Positions 8,782-17,904 of a stretch of 49,423 bases of DNA are shown in pieces. Both the position numbers and the translations under genes were made by a program. Positions within the stretch are counted from its first letter, which is position 1, and every line of letters begins with the position of its first letter. The stretch comes from Desulfobacteraceae bacterium. GTDB taxonomy: Bacteria; Desulfobacterota; Desulfobacteria; Desulfobacterales; Desulfobacteraceae. Below the pieces are notes generated by a model. That model did not search any database and was not told the DNA's origin. It saw nothing but the letters and a program-made list of their open reading frames with translations. The stretch lies in NCBI GenBank assembly GCA_024225635.1, contig JAAEMK010000863.1, forward strand, positions 1-49,423, written 5' to 3'.

Positions 8782-10189
8782 GGGGTATCATCCTCTCTTT
8801 TTCAATCGCTCTGTTAAACGCTTTTCCAGGAACAAGGTCCCAAACGGGACTTGTAACGGTGGCATGGACTTCCCGGGCAAAATTCACCATCCCCTCAAAC
8901 CCCACCAGGGGAATCTTCCGCTCATGATTGTGGTCGCAGAAACCGATGCCGAGCTTGTAGGCAATGGGCCGTTCCTTTACCCCGCCGATAAAGAGGTGGG
9001 CGTCCTTTTCCATGACATACTTGGCAAGCTCCAGGGGATTGGCGTCATCCAGGATCACCGTGCCCGGCTCGCACATCTCCTTCAGGAGCGCGTAGTCATC
9101 CTTGTTTCCGGTCTGGGACCCCACAAGGATCACCTCCATGCCCAAATGTTTCAGGGCCTTAATCAATGAAAAGGCCTTGAACGCGCCGCCAACGTAGATA
9201 GCGGCCCGCTTTCCGGCAAGGTCCTTTTTCAGGGTGGACAGTTCCGGGAGGATGTTTTTGACTTCCTCCTGCACCAGCCGCCGGGTCCGTTCCATGATCT
9301 CCGGGGTGTCATGGAAGAAAGAGGCCACGTCATACAGGGCATCCGAGGTGTCTTCAATCCCGAAATAGGACACCCGGATATAGGGGATGCCGTAGGCCTC
9401 CTCCATATCTTTGGCCAGGTGGGTCAGGGAGCCGGAACACTGGACCACGTTCAGGCAGGCCCTGTGGGCCGACTGCACCTCCGCCACCCTGCCGTCCCCA
9501 GTCATCACGGAGACTACCTCTATGCCCATGCGCCGGTAATACTCCTTGATGATCCAGGTCTCTCCGCCGATGTTGAACTCCCCCAGGATATTGATACTGA
9601 GGGGAATTTTATCTATACCTATACCTATACCTTTACCTTTACCTTTCCGGTTCAGGTCAATGAGTTTGAACAGGGCGTCACAGGCAGCCTTGTACCCGTC
9701 CTTTTTCGTGCCCTTGAACCCTTCGGAATGCACCGGGAGCACGGGGATGCCGGTTTTTGCGGCCACCTTTTTGCAGACCGCGTCCACATCATCCCCGATG
9801 ATCCCCACAATGCAGGTGCAATAGATAAAGGCTGCCTTTGGTTCGTATTCCGCGATCAGCTCTAACAGGGCCTGTTCAAGCTTTCTCTCACCGCCGAAAA
9901 CGATATCCGTCTCGGAAAGATCCGTGGAAAAACTCATCCTGTGGAGTTCCGGGCCCGATGACAGGGCCCCCCTGATATCCCAGGTATAGGATGCGCAGCC
10001 AATGGGCCCGTGGATAAGGTGCAGGGCATCGGCAATGGGGTAGAGAACCACCCTGGATCCGCAGAAGACACAGGCCCGCTGGCTCACGGATCCCGCCAGG
10101 CTCTTTTTCTCGCAGGAAATATCAAAGGCATCCCGGCCTTTCCGGTAAATCTGGTTCTTCCTCTCTTCGAGTACGGATATGGTTTCCAT
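8768..10189 (-). CDS. nifE: Nitrogenase cofactor scaffold subunit NifE
   Basis: 473 residues. NifE forms the alpha side of the NifEN scaffold. ACVFCGSRVV (C40, C43) and HGPIGCASYTWDIRG are the NifE/NifD cluster-binding segments, and CTCIVGIIGDDVDAVC is the matching loop. Residues 182-193 are an odd lysine-glycine then isoleucine-glycine run (KGKGKGIGIGID) encoded by a hexanucleotide repeat (9611-9646), placed between the first domain and the conserved NILGEFNIGGETW strand; it looks like an expanded surface loop. It follows nifK by 25 bases and overlaps nifN by 14. Confidence 0.95.
   Translation of the reverse strand: METISVLEERKNQIYRKGRDAFDISCEKKSLAGSVSQRACVFCGSRVVLYPIADALHLIHGPIGCASYTWDIRGALSSGPELHRMSFSTDLSETDIVFGGERKLEQALLELIAEYEPKAAFIYCTCIVGIIGDDVDAVCKKVAAKTGIPVLPVHSEGFKGTKKDGYKAACDALFKLIDLNRKGKGKGIGIGIDKIPLSINILGEFNIGGETWIIKEYYRRMGIEVVSVMTGDGRVAEVQSAHRACLNVVQCSGSLTHLAKDMEEAYGIPYIRVSYFGIEDTSDALYDVASFFHDTPEIMERTRRLVQEEVKNILPELSTLKKDLAGKRAAIYVGGAFKAFSLIKALKHLGMEVILVGSQTGNKDDYALLKEMCEPGTVILDDANPLELAKYVMEKDAHLFIGGVKERPIAYKLGIGFCDHNHERKIPLVGFEGMVNFAREVHATVTSPVWDLVPGKAFNRAIEKERMIPHDAE
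9611..9646 (-). repeat. In-frame hexanucleotide repeat inside nifE
   Basis: On the coding strand the bases read (AAAGGT) three times, (ATAGGT) twice, then ATAGAT: six hexamers of one near-identical unit. They encode alternating Lys-Gly and Ile-Gly. Because the unit is six bases, slippage would change the loop length by two residues without breaking the frame. Confidence 0.9.
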
Positions 10190-10214
10190 TGTATTGATCC
10201 TTTATTTGCGTAAA

Positions 10215-11609
10215 TTACATTACCAGTTCAAATCGTTCTTCCGGCGCGTCTCTGTCCATGCGGTCCAGCAGAGCATCCAGGATTTTCTCAAGAAGCCGCA
10301 TGCCGCCCTTGTAACAGACCGTGGGAAAATAGGAGTGGCCGACCCTGTCCAGGATGGGAAAACCCATACGCACATAGGGAATGTCGTCATCCTTTGCCAT
10401 ATATTTTCCATAGGTGTTGGCCATGAGCAGGTCCACCGGCTCGTTTTTGATCCACTGGTGGAGCTGGAACAGGTCGCCCCCGGCTTTGACATTCACCTTG
10501 CAGGGCAGATGGGCGGTCAGTTCCCCGATCCGTTTTTCAAAGGCTTTTCCCGGGGTTCCCGTGACAATATGAACGGGCAGCATATCAATGCTCACAAGGA
10601 ACTCCACCAAGGGGATCAGGTGATCCGGGTCCCCTGCCAAGGCCACCTTTTTCCCGTAAAAGTACTGGTGCATGTCCGTGATGATATCCAGGAGCTGCCC
10701 CCGTTCCCGGGTGATACTGTCCGGCACGCTCACCCCCGCCGCCGTTCTCAGGCCGTCAATGAACCGGTCCGTGGCGGCAAGACCGATGGGCAGGTCCCCC
10801 ACCACGCAGGGCACCTTCCATTTGGTGTCCAACGCCCTTGCGGCATCGCCGGATGCCGTGGGGCCAAGGGCGATGGTGGCGATGCTGTCCCCTGCGCTTC
10901 TCAACTCTTCGGCTGTGACGCCCCCGTCGGGATACATCTTGTATTTTCCGGTCTGGGGACCGTTGAGGACATTGGAGGTGTCCGGGAAAAGGATGGGCTT
11001 GATGCCCATCTCTTTGACCACCCGTTTGATCTCCGACATATCCGACGGTTCCACATACCCGGGGATAATATTGAATTTACCGTTGGACGTTCCCGTGGAC
11101 TTTGAGAAATACATGGCCATGGCCTTGGTCATGTTGGCAAACCCGGTGACATGGGAGCCCACATAACTGGGGGTGCTGGTATGGATCACATGCTTGCCTT
11201 TGGGCACCTTTCCATCCGCGACCGCCTTGTTGGCGATCTGGTTCACATCATCCCCGATGGTCTCCGACAGGCAGGTGGTATGCACGGCGATGATATCCGG
11301 CTCATAGGTAGTAAAGATCGTGTCAATGGCCTGGACCAGGTTGGCCTGGCCCCCGAAAACAGAGGACCCTTCGGTAAAGGAACTGGTGGCCGCCATGACC
11401 GGTTCCCGGAAATGGCGGGTCAGGGCGCTCCTGTGGTAGGCGCAGCATCCCTGGGAACCATGGCTGTGGGGCAGGCAATTGTGAATCCCAAGGGAAGCAT
11501 ACATGGCGCCTATCGGCTGGCAGGTCTTTGCCGGGTTTACGGTCAGGGACCGCCTGGGTTTTATCTCTTCATTGGTGTGTCTGAGCAGCATTTTGCGTAC
11601 GTCTCCCAT
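10215..11609 (-). CDS. nifK: Nitrogenase molybdenum-iron protein beta chain NifK
   Basis: 464 residues, short like those of anaerobes and lacking the N-terminal extension of proteobacterial NifK. With NifD it forms the MoFe protein; P-cluster cysteines are in NPAKTCQPIGAMYA and HGSQGCCAYHRS, and TTCLSETIGDD carries a third. The start is uncertain: ATG 11609 has only a weak AAGAG upstream, whereas the in-frame ATG at 11591 (MLLRHTNEE) has GGAGA about ten bases before it and matches the usual NifK beginning. A 131-base gap separates it from nifD, wider than other gaps in the operon, with no clear terminator. Confidence 0.96.
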   Translation of the reverse strand: MGDVRKMLLRHTNEEIKPRRSLTVNPAKTCQPIGAMYASLGIHNCLPHSHGSQGCCAYHRSALTRHFREPVMAATSSFTEGSSVFGGQANLVQAIDTIFTTYEPDIIAVHTTCLSETIGDDVNQIANKAVADGKVPKGKHVIHTSTPSYVGSHVTGFANMTKAMAMYFSKSTGTSNGKFNIIPGYVEPSDMSEIKRVVKEMGIKPILFPDTSNVLNGPQTGKYKMYPDGGVTAEELRSAGDSIATIALGPTASGDAARALDTKWKVPCVVGDLPIGLAATDRFIDGLRTAAGVSVPDSITRERGQLLDIITDMHQYFYGKKVALAGDPDHLIPLVEFLVSIDMLPVHIVTGTPGKAFEKRIGELTAHLPCKVNVKAGGDLFQLHQWIKNEPVDLLMANTYGKYMAKDDDIPYVRMGFPILDRVGHSYFPTVCYKGGMRLLEKILDALLDRMDRDAPEERFELVM

Positions 11610-11741
11610 GTTGACTTATGGCTCTTCGCATATGAATAGCGCCCATTAATCATTACAACAGGTAAAGCAGGCGCAATTCGAGAGTGAACATCCATAAGAT
11701 GTTAAATCGTGAAATGAATCAGGTTGTAATTTGACGAAAAT

Positions 11742-13406
11742 TTACCCTTGAACGTATTTGCCCGAGAGCTCGGGATTGGCCTGCCAGGGGGCCTCTATAT
11801 AGTCCCAGACCCTGGAATTGACCAGCCTGTCGATCTCCCTGTAGAAATTGACCGCCCCCTTGAAGCCCGCGTAGGGACCGCCGGAATCGTAGGAATGGAG
11901 CTGTTTCATGGGGATGCCGCTTTTCTGGATCCCGTATTTCTCCTTGATGCCGGCACAATAGAGATCCGGCTTGTACAGTTTAAGAAGCTGCTCGGTTTCA
12001 TAATGGCTGATATCGTCGACGAGAAGGGTATTGGATTCCATGTCCTCCATCATGCCCTTGTAATCCTTGAATTCAAGCCCCCCGGCTTTCAGCGCCGCAA
12101 GTTCTGCATCGCTCTTCCGGGCCCGGTATTTTTCCTCATCTTTTTCAATCTCGAGCTCTTCAATATTTCGCGAATCCGCATCGATCTTGATATCGGGAAT
12201 CACCTCCCTTCCCTCGTAATCATCCCTGTGGGCGAATTCGTAGCCGGCTGAAATGGTTTTCATGCCGATCTCCTTGAACAGCTCCTGGTAATGGTGGGCC
12301 CTGGAACCGCCCACAAAGAGCATGGCCACCTTGCCTTCACACCGTTTTTTGACCTCCTTTCTCACCCGCTCAATTTCAGGCATCTCCTTTTCAATGACGG
12401 CTTCCACCCTTTCCATGAGTTCAGGCTCGTCAAAATATTCGGCGATTTTACGCAGGGACTTTGCCGTTGATTTCGCACCGATAAAATTGATCTTAATCCA
12501 TGGGATTCCGTATTTGACCTCCATCATATCCGCCACATAGTTAATGGACCGGTGGCACATGACCGTGTTGAGATCCGCGGTATGGGAATTGGCAAACTGG
12601 TCATAGGTGGAATTCCCGCTATAGGTGGACACAACGGATATGCCGCAGGCGTCAAGCACCCGGTCGATCTCGAATCCGTCGCCGCCGATGTTGTATTCAC
12701 CCAGGAGATTGATCTTATAGTCTGCTTCCCGGATGGTATCATCCTTGCCGACCACGTTCTTGAAGATGCCGTTGTTGGCAATGTGATGGCCGGCGGACTG
12801 GCTCACGCCCTTGTATCCTTCACAGGAGAAACCAAAAACATTGATGCCCAGCTTCTCCTTCATCTCCCTTGCCACGGCATGGACATCATCGCCGATCAGA
12901 CCCACGGGGCAGGTTGAAAAAATGCTGATCGCCTTGGGTTTAAAAATGTCGTAGGCTTCCTGTATGGCCTCCTTGAGCTTTTTCTCCCCCCCGAAAACAA
13001 TGTCCTTGTCCTGCATGTCCGTTGAAAAACAATAGGTCATGAAATTGTCATCCCGGTCGGATGCGGGCCGGGTCTGGTTCCGCCGGGTCAGCCAGCTGTA
13101 AAAACCGCAGCCGATAGGCCCGTGGGTGATATTGACAATATCCCTCGTTGGCCCGAGGATCACCCCCTTACACCCGGCATAGGAACAGCCCCGCTGGGTG
13201 ATGATGCCGGGAACCGTCCTGACATTGGCCCCCATGACCGGGTTTTTACCGGTTTCATCCTTTTTATTGACCATGATCTGCTTTGACCGCTTCCTGGCCA
13301 CCTTGACCGGGTACCTGGCCAGCAGCTCTTTTTTAATCTCTTCCGGATCAAGCGTATCCGCTTCGCCAGGGTTAATTGCTTCAGGATCTTTCATCTTGAC
13401 GCTCAT
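11742..13406 (-). CDS. nifD: Nitrogenase molybdenum-iron protein alpha chain NifD (anaerobe type)
   Basis: 554 residues, longer than the roughly 480-490 of aerobic NifD because of a charged segment of about 50 residues (around 400-455, IDADSRNIEELEIEKDEEKY onward) of the kind known from Clostridium NifD. P-cluster ligands are visible in QRGCSYAGCKGV and HGPIGCGFYSW; the FeMo-cofactor cysteine lies in VMCHRSINY and the homocitrate-side histidine in LHSYDSGGPYAG. The protein reduces N2 to ammonia at FeMo-cofactor. A vanadium or iron-only alpha chain is unlikely because no delta subunit gene (vnfG/anfG) lies between D and K. The gene follows nifI2 by 27 bases. Confidence 0.96.
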   Translation of the reverse strand: MSVKMKDPEAINPGEADTLDPEEIKKELLARYPVKVARKRSKQIMVNKKDETGKNPVMGANVRTVPGIITQRGCSYAGCKGVILGPTRDIVNITHGPIGCGFYSWLTRRNQTRPASDRDDNFMTYCFSTDMQDKDIVFGGEKKLKEAIQEAYDIFKPKAISIFSTCPVGLIGDDVHAVAREMKEKLGINVFGFSCEGYKGVSQSAGHHIANNGIFKNVVGKDDTIREADYKINLLGEYNIGGDGFEIDRVLDACGISVVSTYSGNSTYDQFANSHTADLNTVMCHRSINYVADMMEVKYGIPWIKINFIGAKSTAKSLRKIAEYFDEPELMERVEAVIEKEMPEIERVRKEVKKRCEGKVAMLFVGGSRAHHYQELFKEIGMKTISAGYEFAHRDDYEGREVIPDIKIDADSRNIEELEIEKDEEKYRARKSDAELAALKAGGLEFKDYKGMMEDMESNTLLVDDISHYETEQLLKLYKPDLYCAGIKEKYGIQKSGIPMKQLHSYDSGGPYAGFKGAVNFYREIDRLVNSRVWDYIEAPWQANPELSGKYVQG

Positions 13407-13433
13407 CGTTCTATTTTCATCCTTTTATGTGAA

Positions 13434-13814
13434 TTAAAAATCGTCCAGGACCTTGTCTCCGGCCTCACCGGTTCTCACGCTCAGGGCATCCATTACCGGC
13501 ATGACCCAGACCACCCCGTCCCCGGGTTTTCCGGTCCGGTTGACATCGATTATGGTTCCGACGGTTTTGGCAACCAGTTTCTCCGGCACCACAATGGAGA
13601 TCACCCTCTTGGGAATCAGGGGACCGGCCTGGCCCAGCCGGGCAATGGCCTCTTCATAACCCTGTTCCGCCCCCTTCAACAGGTTCATATCCACAAGCCC
13701 TTTTCCCCGGCCCAGGGCTTCCATGGCGGTCATGGAGGAAACGCCCGCTTCAATCAGGGCACACTTTGTCCCGTTGATCATGTTCATGCGAATAACGGCC
13801 ATGATCTCCTTCAT
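13434..13814 (-). CDS. nifI2: PII-like nitrogenase regulator NifI2
   Basis: 126 residues, a GlnB-family protein with a longer, NifI2-type T-loop region (LNLLKGAEQGYEEAIARL and the VVPEKLVAKTVGTIIDVNRTGKPGDG nucleotide-binding end, here read as separate parts). With NifI1 it forms a complex that binds and inhibits the MoFe protein when 2-oxoglutarate is low (nitrogen-replete), as shown for methanogens. It overlaps nifI1 by four bases (ATGA), consistent with fixed stoichiometry. Its position between nifH and nifD is diagnostic for the NifI pair rather than a general GlnB/GlnK. Confidence 0.93.
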   Translation of the reverse strand: MKEIMAVIRMNMINGTKCALIEAGVSSMTAMEALGRGKGLVDMNLLKGAEQGYEEAIARLGQAGPLIPKRVISIVVPEKLVAKTVGTIIDVNRTGKPGDGVVWVMPVMDALSVRTGEAGDKVLDDF

Positions 13815-14170
13815 GGGGTCACCTCCTCCTTACCCGATTCCATGACCCCGGAACTGATGGTGTAGATCTCCTCCACCGGGCTGACAAAGATCTTGCCGTC
13901 GCCAAAGGCTCCCTTTTCACTGGTTTTGGCCGTTTTCATGATGATATTGAGGACAAACTCCTTTGCGTTTTCATCCACCACCGTGATGAGCATCTCCTTG
14001 GGGATTTCGTCATAGGTGATCTCGCCGATCTTGATGCCCCGCTGTTTGCCGCGCCCGGCAACGCCCATGCGGGTGACGGCGGGGAATCCCGCTTCCATGA
14101 GGGCTGCCATTATTTCATTGGTTTTTTCCGGTCTCACTATTGATCTGATCATTACTTTCATTGGTCTCAA
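13811..14170 (-). CDS. nifI1: PII-like nitrogenase regulator NifI1
   Basis: 119 residues, GlnB-family fold: an N-terminal strand (MKVMIRSIVRPEKTNEIMAA), a T-loop region around GVAGRGKQRGIKIGEITYDE, and the C-terminal FGDGKIFVSPVEEIYTI nucleotide-binding part. It pairs with NifI2 to switch off nitrogenase in response to ammonia through the 2-oxoglutarate/ATP balance. It begins 18 bases after nifH and overlaps nifI2 by four bases. Its coexistence with DraT/DraG upstream means the cell has two independent switch-off routes. Confidence 0.93.
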   Translation of the reverse strand: MRPMKVMIRSIVRPEKTNEIMAALMEAGFPAVTRMGVAGRGKQRGIKIGEITYDEIPKEMLITVVDENAKEFVLNIIMKTAKTSEKGAFGDGKIFVSPVEEIYTISSGVMESGKEEVTP

Positions 14171-14188
14171 TTTCCTTGTATAAATGGT

Positions 14189-15031
<843 letters not shown>

Positions 15032-15080
15032 TTAGAGGTAAAATTTAACTGCATTCTTTCCCGATCGCTTGATAACTTTA

Positions 15081-15098
15081 CTTGCAACTTGAATACCA
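15081..15098 (-). promoter_or_regulatory. Sigma-54 (-24/-12) promoter of nifH
   Basis: On the minus strand TGGTATTCAAGTTGCAAG has GG and GC ten bases apart, the spacing required by sigma-54 (consensus TGGCAC-N5-TTGCA), with TTGC complete at -12. It lies 68 bases before the nifH start, leaving a leader of about 55-60 bases. No NifA-type TGT-N10-ACA site was found upstream. Confidence 0.75.
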
Positions 15099-15240
15099 GT
15101 TTATCAAAAAAAACATAATTTTCTTTTTAAGAGCCTGAAATGTCACGATATTTAAAATGATACCTTCATCAACTTCCTTTAAAACCTCATTGAGCGCCAG
15201 CAATATTCATACATTTTTGTAATTCCGCTTCCATGTTGTC

Positions 15241-15253
15241 CCAAATTTGCAAC
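15241..15253 (-). promoter_or_regulatory. 13-mer shared with the draT control region (nifH side)
   Basis: CCAAATTTGCAAC on the plus strand (GTTGCAAATTTGG on the coding strand) lies about 145 bases upstream of the nifH sigma-54 promoter. The same 13 bases occur at 18301-18313, upstream of the draT operon. The core CAAATTTG is a perfect palindrome. The distance fits an enhancer-type activator site; this is inference. Confidence 0.45.
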
Positions 15254-15285
15254 TTTAAGGTATTGAAGGCGCAATTATGTAATTT

Positions 15286-15747
15286 TCAAAGATCCAAGGT
15301 GAGGCAGGCAAGATTTGTCCGCTGCCATCCCTGGAGATTATAAAATGTCAGGGCCTGGGTGTTGTTTTTATCGGCCAGCAGCTGGAGATGACCGATACCT
15401 CTTTTCCGGGCCCATTGGGAGATTTCCTTTAATAACCTTTTACCTGCCCCCCTGCCCCGGTGATCAGCAGTCACGATCAGATCCTCGAGGATGCCGGTGA
15501 GACTTCCCCGGGATGTGGAGATCCTTGTCTGGACCGTGCACATGCCCACAATTGAGTTACCGTGCAAGGCGACCTTGACCGCCCTGTGCTTGCCGCATCC
15601 ATCCAGCATCAATGCCAACCCTTTTCGTTGTTTTTCCGCATCAAAGGTAAAGTCTTCCTCCATTGCGAAAAGCTGTTCCAAAAGATCCACAAGACAGTCA
15701 ATATCCTCAAACCGGCCGTCCCTTATTACGAGTGTGTCGTTTTTCAT
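15286..15747 (-). CDS. GNAT family N-acetyltransferase
   Basis: 153 residues from the ATG at 15747, which has GGAGGA six bases upstream; the ATG two codons earlier overlaps that site. The acetyl-CoA binding motif A is visible as VTADHRGRGAGKRLLKEI, followed by QLLADKNNTQALTFYNLQGW, the usual C-terminal GNAT strand. The substrate cannot be told. It lies 36 bases after the Nif11 gene and 272 bases before nifH, on the same strand, so it probably belongs to the draT-draG-nif11 unit and is the last gene before the nifH promoter. A role in modifying a nitrogenase component or small peptide is only a possibility. Confidence 0.85.
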   Translation of the reverse strand: MKNDTLVIRDGRFEDIDCLVDLLEQLFAMEEDFTFDAEKQRKGLALMLDGCGKHRAVKVALHGNSIVGMCTVQTRISTSRGSLTGILEDLIVTADHRGRGAGKRLLKEISQWARKRGIGHLQLLADKNNTQALTFYNLQGWQRTNLACLTLDL

Positions 15748-15783
15748 GTTCATTCCTCCTGAAAATGATCCGGGTTCCCCTAA

Positions 15784-16029
15784 TTAAAAACGATTCAGCA
15801 TCTCCCACCACATTCGGATTTCATTGAACTGGTCATGGTGTTCCTTTGTCCGGGACTTAGCCACTTCGCCGCTCCAAGCCTCCACAAACTCTGCAGAATC
15901 GAATTTAAATCCATTTTCCCCAAGAAGCGCTTTAATTTCTTCTGGGCTGCCGCAACGGTTCAGCCCTTTCCTTAATTCCGGAGTCACCGGAACCGCACCT
16001 ATAAATCTTCTGGCATCATGTACCGTCAT
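15784..16029 (-). CDS. Small Nif11-domain protein
   Basis: 81 residues with a good ribosome site (AAGGAG). The first 50 residues (MTVHDARRFIGAVPVTPELR ... SPEEIKALLGENGFKF) fit the Nif11 pattern: a helix with FI, a block of LR, then a helix followed by GF and an acidic stretch. Nif11 proteins occur in nif regions of cyanobacteria and Azotobacter with unknown role, and related leaders precede modified peptides. Here there is no GG cleavage site or cysteine-rich core, and the tail WWEMLNRF is short, so a free-standing regulator or accessory protein is more likely than a peptide precursor. It lies between draG and the GNAT gene. Confidence 0.72.
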   Translation of the reverse strand: MTVHDARRFIGAVPVTPELRKGLNRCGSPEEIKALLGENGFKFDSAEFVEAWSGEVAKSRTKEHHDQFNEIRMWWEMLNRF

Positions 16030-16099
16030 CGGAATCTCCTTATTTTAAATTTTTGATCTGGTAACTATTCAGCACATCAACCGGGGGGGAAACCGATCT

Positions 16100-16141
16100 C
16101 ACCATGAAGGACATGAAGAACATGAAGAAAACTTCGTGGTG
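16100..16141. repeat. Dispersed ATGAAG-type palindromic repeat after draG
   Basis: CACCATGAAG (16100-16109) and CTTCGTGGTG (16132-16141) are an almost perfect inverted pair. Between them the nine-base unit ACATGAAGA is repeated. Similar GAAGGACA(T/C)GAAGAACA(T/C)GAAG elements are scattered in many bacterial genomes, often near GxxExxY genes. It abuts the draG stop codon and may end the transcript. Confidence 0.7.
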
Positions 16142-17083
16142 TCAACGTGCTGTATAGTATCGATAATTTTCCCGGGGCCGGGATAGGGGAGAGTGGGTCA
16201 CAAGGTATTCAGCCAACTCTGAAACCTCGGAATGCACCCTGGAATCCAGGCGTTTCACCCACTGTTTCGGCAGGCCCCGGCCACCGTAAAGGGCACCTGC
16301 AAGCATACCGGCCAGGGCGCCGGTGGTGTCCGCGTCTCCCCCCTGGTTCACCGTACGGACAAGGCATTCCTCAAACCCGGCTGATGAAAACAGGAAATGA
16401 AACACGGTCTGCACGGTATCCACAACATAGGCGGAACTGTTTCCCGGATAGGGCTGATACCCGAACACCGGATGTTGGGCCACAAAATCGTCGGCCAGCA
16501 GGCGAAGCTGGTTAAGGGTGGCCCCCATCACGGCCCTGTGAACCAGGCGGCCCCAAAAGATGCAGGCCGCGTCGGACAGGGGGTTATTGTGGGTAAGATG
16601 GGCCTGCTCCACCGCATACCGCCCAAGGAGATCGCCATCTCCCAGGGTGTAAAGGGCAACGGGTACCATGCGCATCAAAGCACCGTTACCCGCGCTCCAG
16701 CGGCTCGGCGGCACTTCAAGGCTGTGGTGGACAATGTAGTTCCTGATCCCCCTGGCACAGGTGGAACCGATATCGACCGGGCGGCTTTTCATCCAGCCGG
16801 CAAACGCGTCCGCAATGGCCGGCAGATGCCACCCTTTGGAAAGTCGAATGGCCCGCCCAATACAGACGGACATCTCGGTATCGTCGGTCACCTGGCCGGG
16901 CTTGAGATACAGCCACCCTTTCCCGATAATCCGGTCGTGCACACCAAATTGCACCTGGATCTCCCGGGGCGTCATGAACTCGGTGGTGGCCCCCAGGGCA
17001 TCCCCCAGGGCAACGCCCATGAATGCGGCCCTGGCCTTGTCCACAATTTCATCCCAGTCCGGTTTTTGAACGATTTTTATCAC
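16142..17083 (-). CDS. draG: ADP-ribosyl-[dinitrogen reductase] hydrolase DraG
   Basis: 313 residues with a GTG start preceded by AAAGGAGGGGG. DraG removes ADP-ribose from the NifH arginine and restores nitrogenase activity. The binuclear manganese site residues are visible: GVALGDALGA near the N-terminus, GQVTDDTEM, and NQGGDADTTGALAG near the C-terminus. It follows draT by 16 bases. The gene order draT-draG upstream of nifH on the same strand and R97 in NifH support this role over a general ADP-ribosylglycohydrolase. Confidence 0.95.
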   Translation of the reverse strand: MIKIVQKPDWDEIVDKARAAFMGVALGDALGATTEFMTPREIQVQFGVHDRIIGKGWLYLKPGQVTDDTEMSVCIGRAIRLSKGWHLPAIADAFAGWMKSRPVDIGSTCARGIRNYIVHHSLEVPPSRWSAGNGALMRMVPVALYTLGDGDLLGRYAVEQAHLTHNNPLSDAACIFWGRLVHRAVMGATLNQLRLLADDFVAQHPVFGYQPYPGNSSAYVVDTVQTVFHFLFSSAGFEECLVRTVNQGGDADTTGALAGMLAGALYGGRGLPKQWVKRLDSRVHSEVSELAEYLVTHSPLSRPRENYRYYTAR

Positions 17084-17099
17084 TGCCCCCTCCTTTTAT

Positions 17100-17903
17100 T
17101 TATACCAGCCGCCGGGTGATATCATACTCCCCCCCGATGACCAGCACCTCCTCTTCCCCCTTCAGGATACCGGCATGGAGAAAAGACCCGTCAAAAAAGA
17201 TCTTAGCCACCGGCACCTTGACTTCAAACACATAGGTGCCAAACTCCCAGGCCCGCTCAAAATCATGGGTAAACGAATTCAGGTTATTGAGCCGGACCAC
17301 GGCGCTTTGGTTGTCCTTTTGGGAAATGATCTCATGCTCGGCAAAATCGTAAATTCCCCTGAAAAGGGTGATGTGGGTAAGATCGGGATCACGCCGTTCC
17401 AGCTCGTACTGAACAAACTCATAGAGGAGATCCAGCTGGGAAAAAATGGCGTTGGTCCGGGCGGCGCCCCCCATGCGGTCCGTGAGGTAGACAAGGTATG
17501 CCCGGCTCTCTTTTCCCCGGATATGACCGCGATGATAGGTGGGCGCAAGCCCCATCCGGCTTTCCACCCACCCCTTCATCACAGCCCCTTCAACGGAACC
17601 GGCATCGAACAGCCATCCCCTGAGAAACCTGAGGTAACTGTGTTTCAGGTGGTGCTGCCCGTCAGGGTCATCTGTTTTCCGCCATTGGTGAAGATGGAAG
17701 GCAACCTCCATGTAATCCTGAAATCTCCCGGCCCTTTCCTCCCAGGTGGACAGTTGATCCAGCCGGCTGAAAAAATGGGAATGGGTGGTCCGGACCCCAT
17801 GGATTCTCAGTGGTTTGGGGTTATCGTTGAAGGCACGGGAACCAATGATCCACGGAGGTACACTGCACAGACTGAATTGACATCCGGAAATAGTCTCTTT
17901 CAT
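17100..17903 (-). CDS. draT: NAD+-dinitrogen-reductase ADP-D-ribosyltransferase DraT
   Basis: 267 residues. DraT transfers ADP-ribose from NAD+ to an arginine of NifH (R97 here) when ammonium appears or energy drops, stopping nitrogen fixation. The family pattern is recognised across the length: FNDNPKPLRIHGVRTTHSHF, RLDQLSTWEERAGRFQDYM, HSYLRFLRGWLFDAG, MGLAPTYHRG and the C-terminal KIFFDGSFLHAGILKGEEE. It starts one base after the stop of an 84-codon ORF, so it is probably translationally coupled to it, and is followed by draG. Confidence 0.94.
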   Translation of the reverse strand: MKETISGCQFSLCSVPPWIIGSRAFNDNPKPLRIHGVRTTHSHFFSRLDQLSTWEERAGRFQDYMEVAFHLHQWRKTDDPDGQHHLKHSYLRFLRGWLFDAGSVEGAVMKGWVESRMGLAPTYHRGHIRGKESRAYLVYLTDRMGGAARTNAIFSQLDLLYEFVQYELERRDPDLTHITLFRGIYDFAEHEIISQKDNQSAVVRLNNLNSFTHDFERAWEFGTYVFEVKVPVAKIFFDGSFLHAGILKGEEEVLVIGGEYDITRRLV

Positions 17904-17904
17904 T

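Noticed and set aside
9309-9865. Plus-strand long open frames opposite nif genes
   Set aside because: They are shadows of strongly conserved nif coding sequence on the minus strand.
11742-13406. Vanadium or iron-only nitrogenase alpha subunit because of the long NifD
   Set aside because: No delta subunit gene between D and K, and nifE, nifN, nifB and nifV are all present; the insertion is the anaerobe-type segment.
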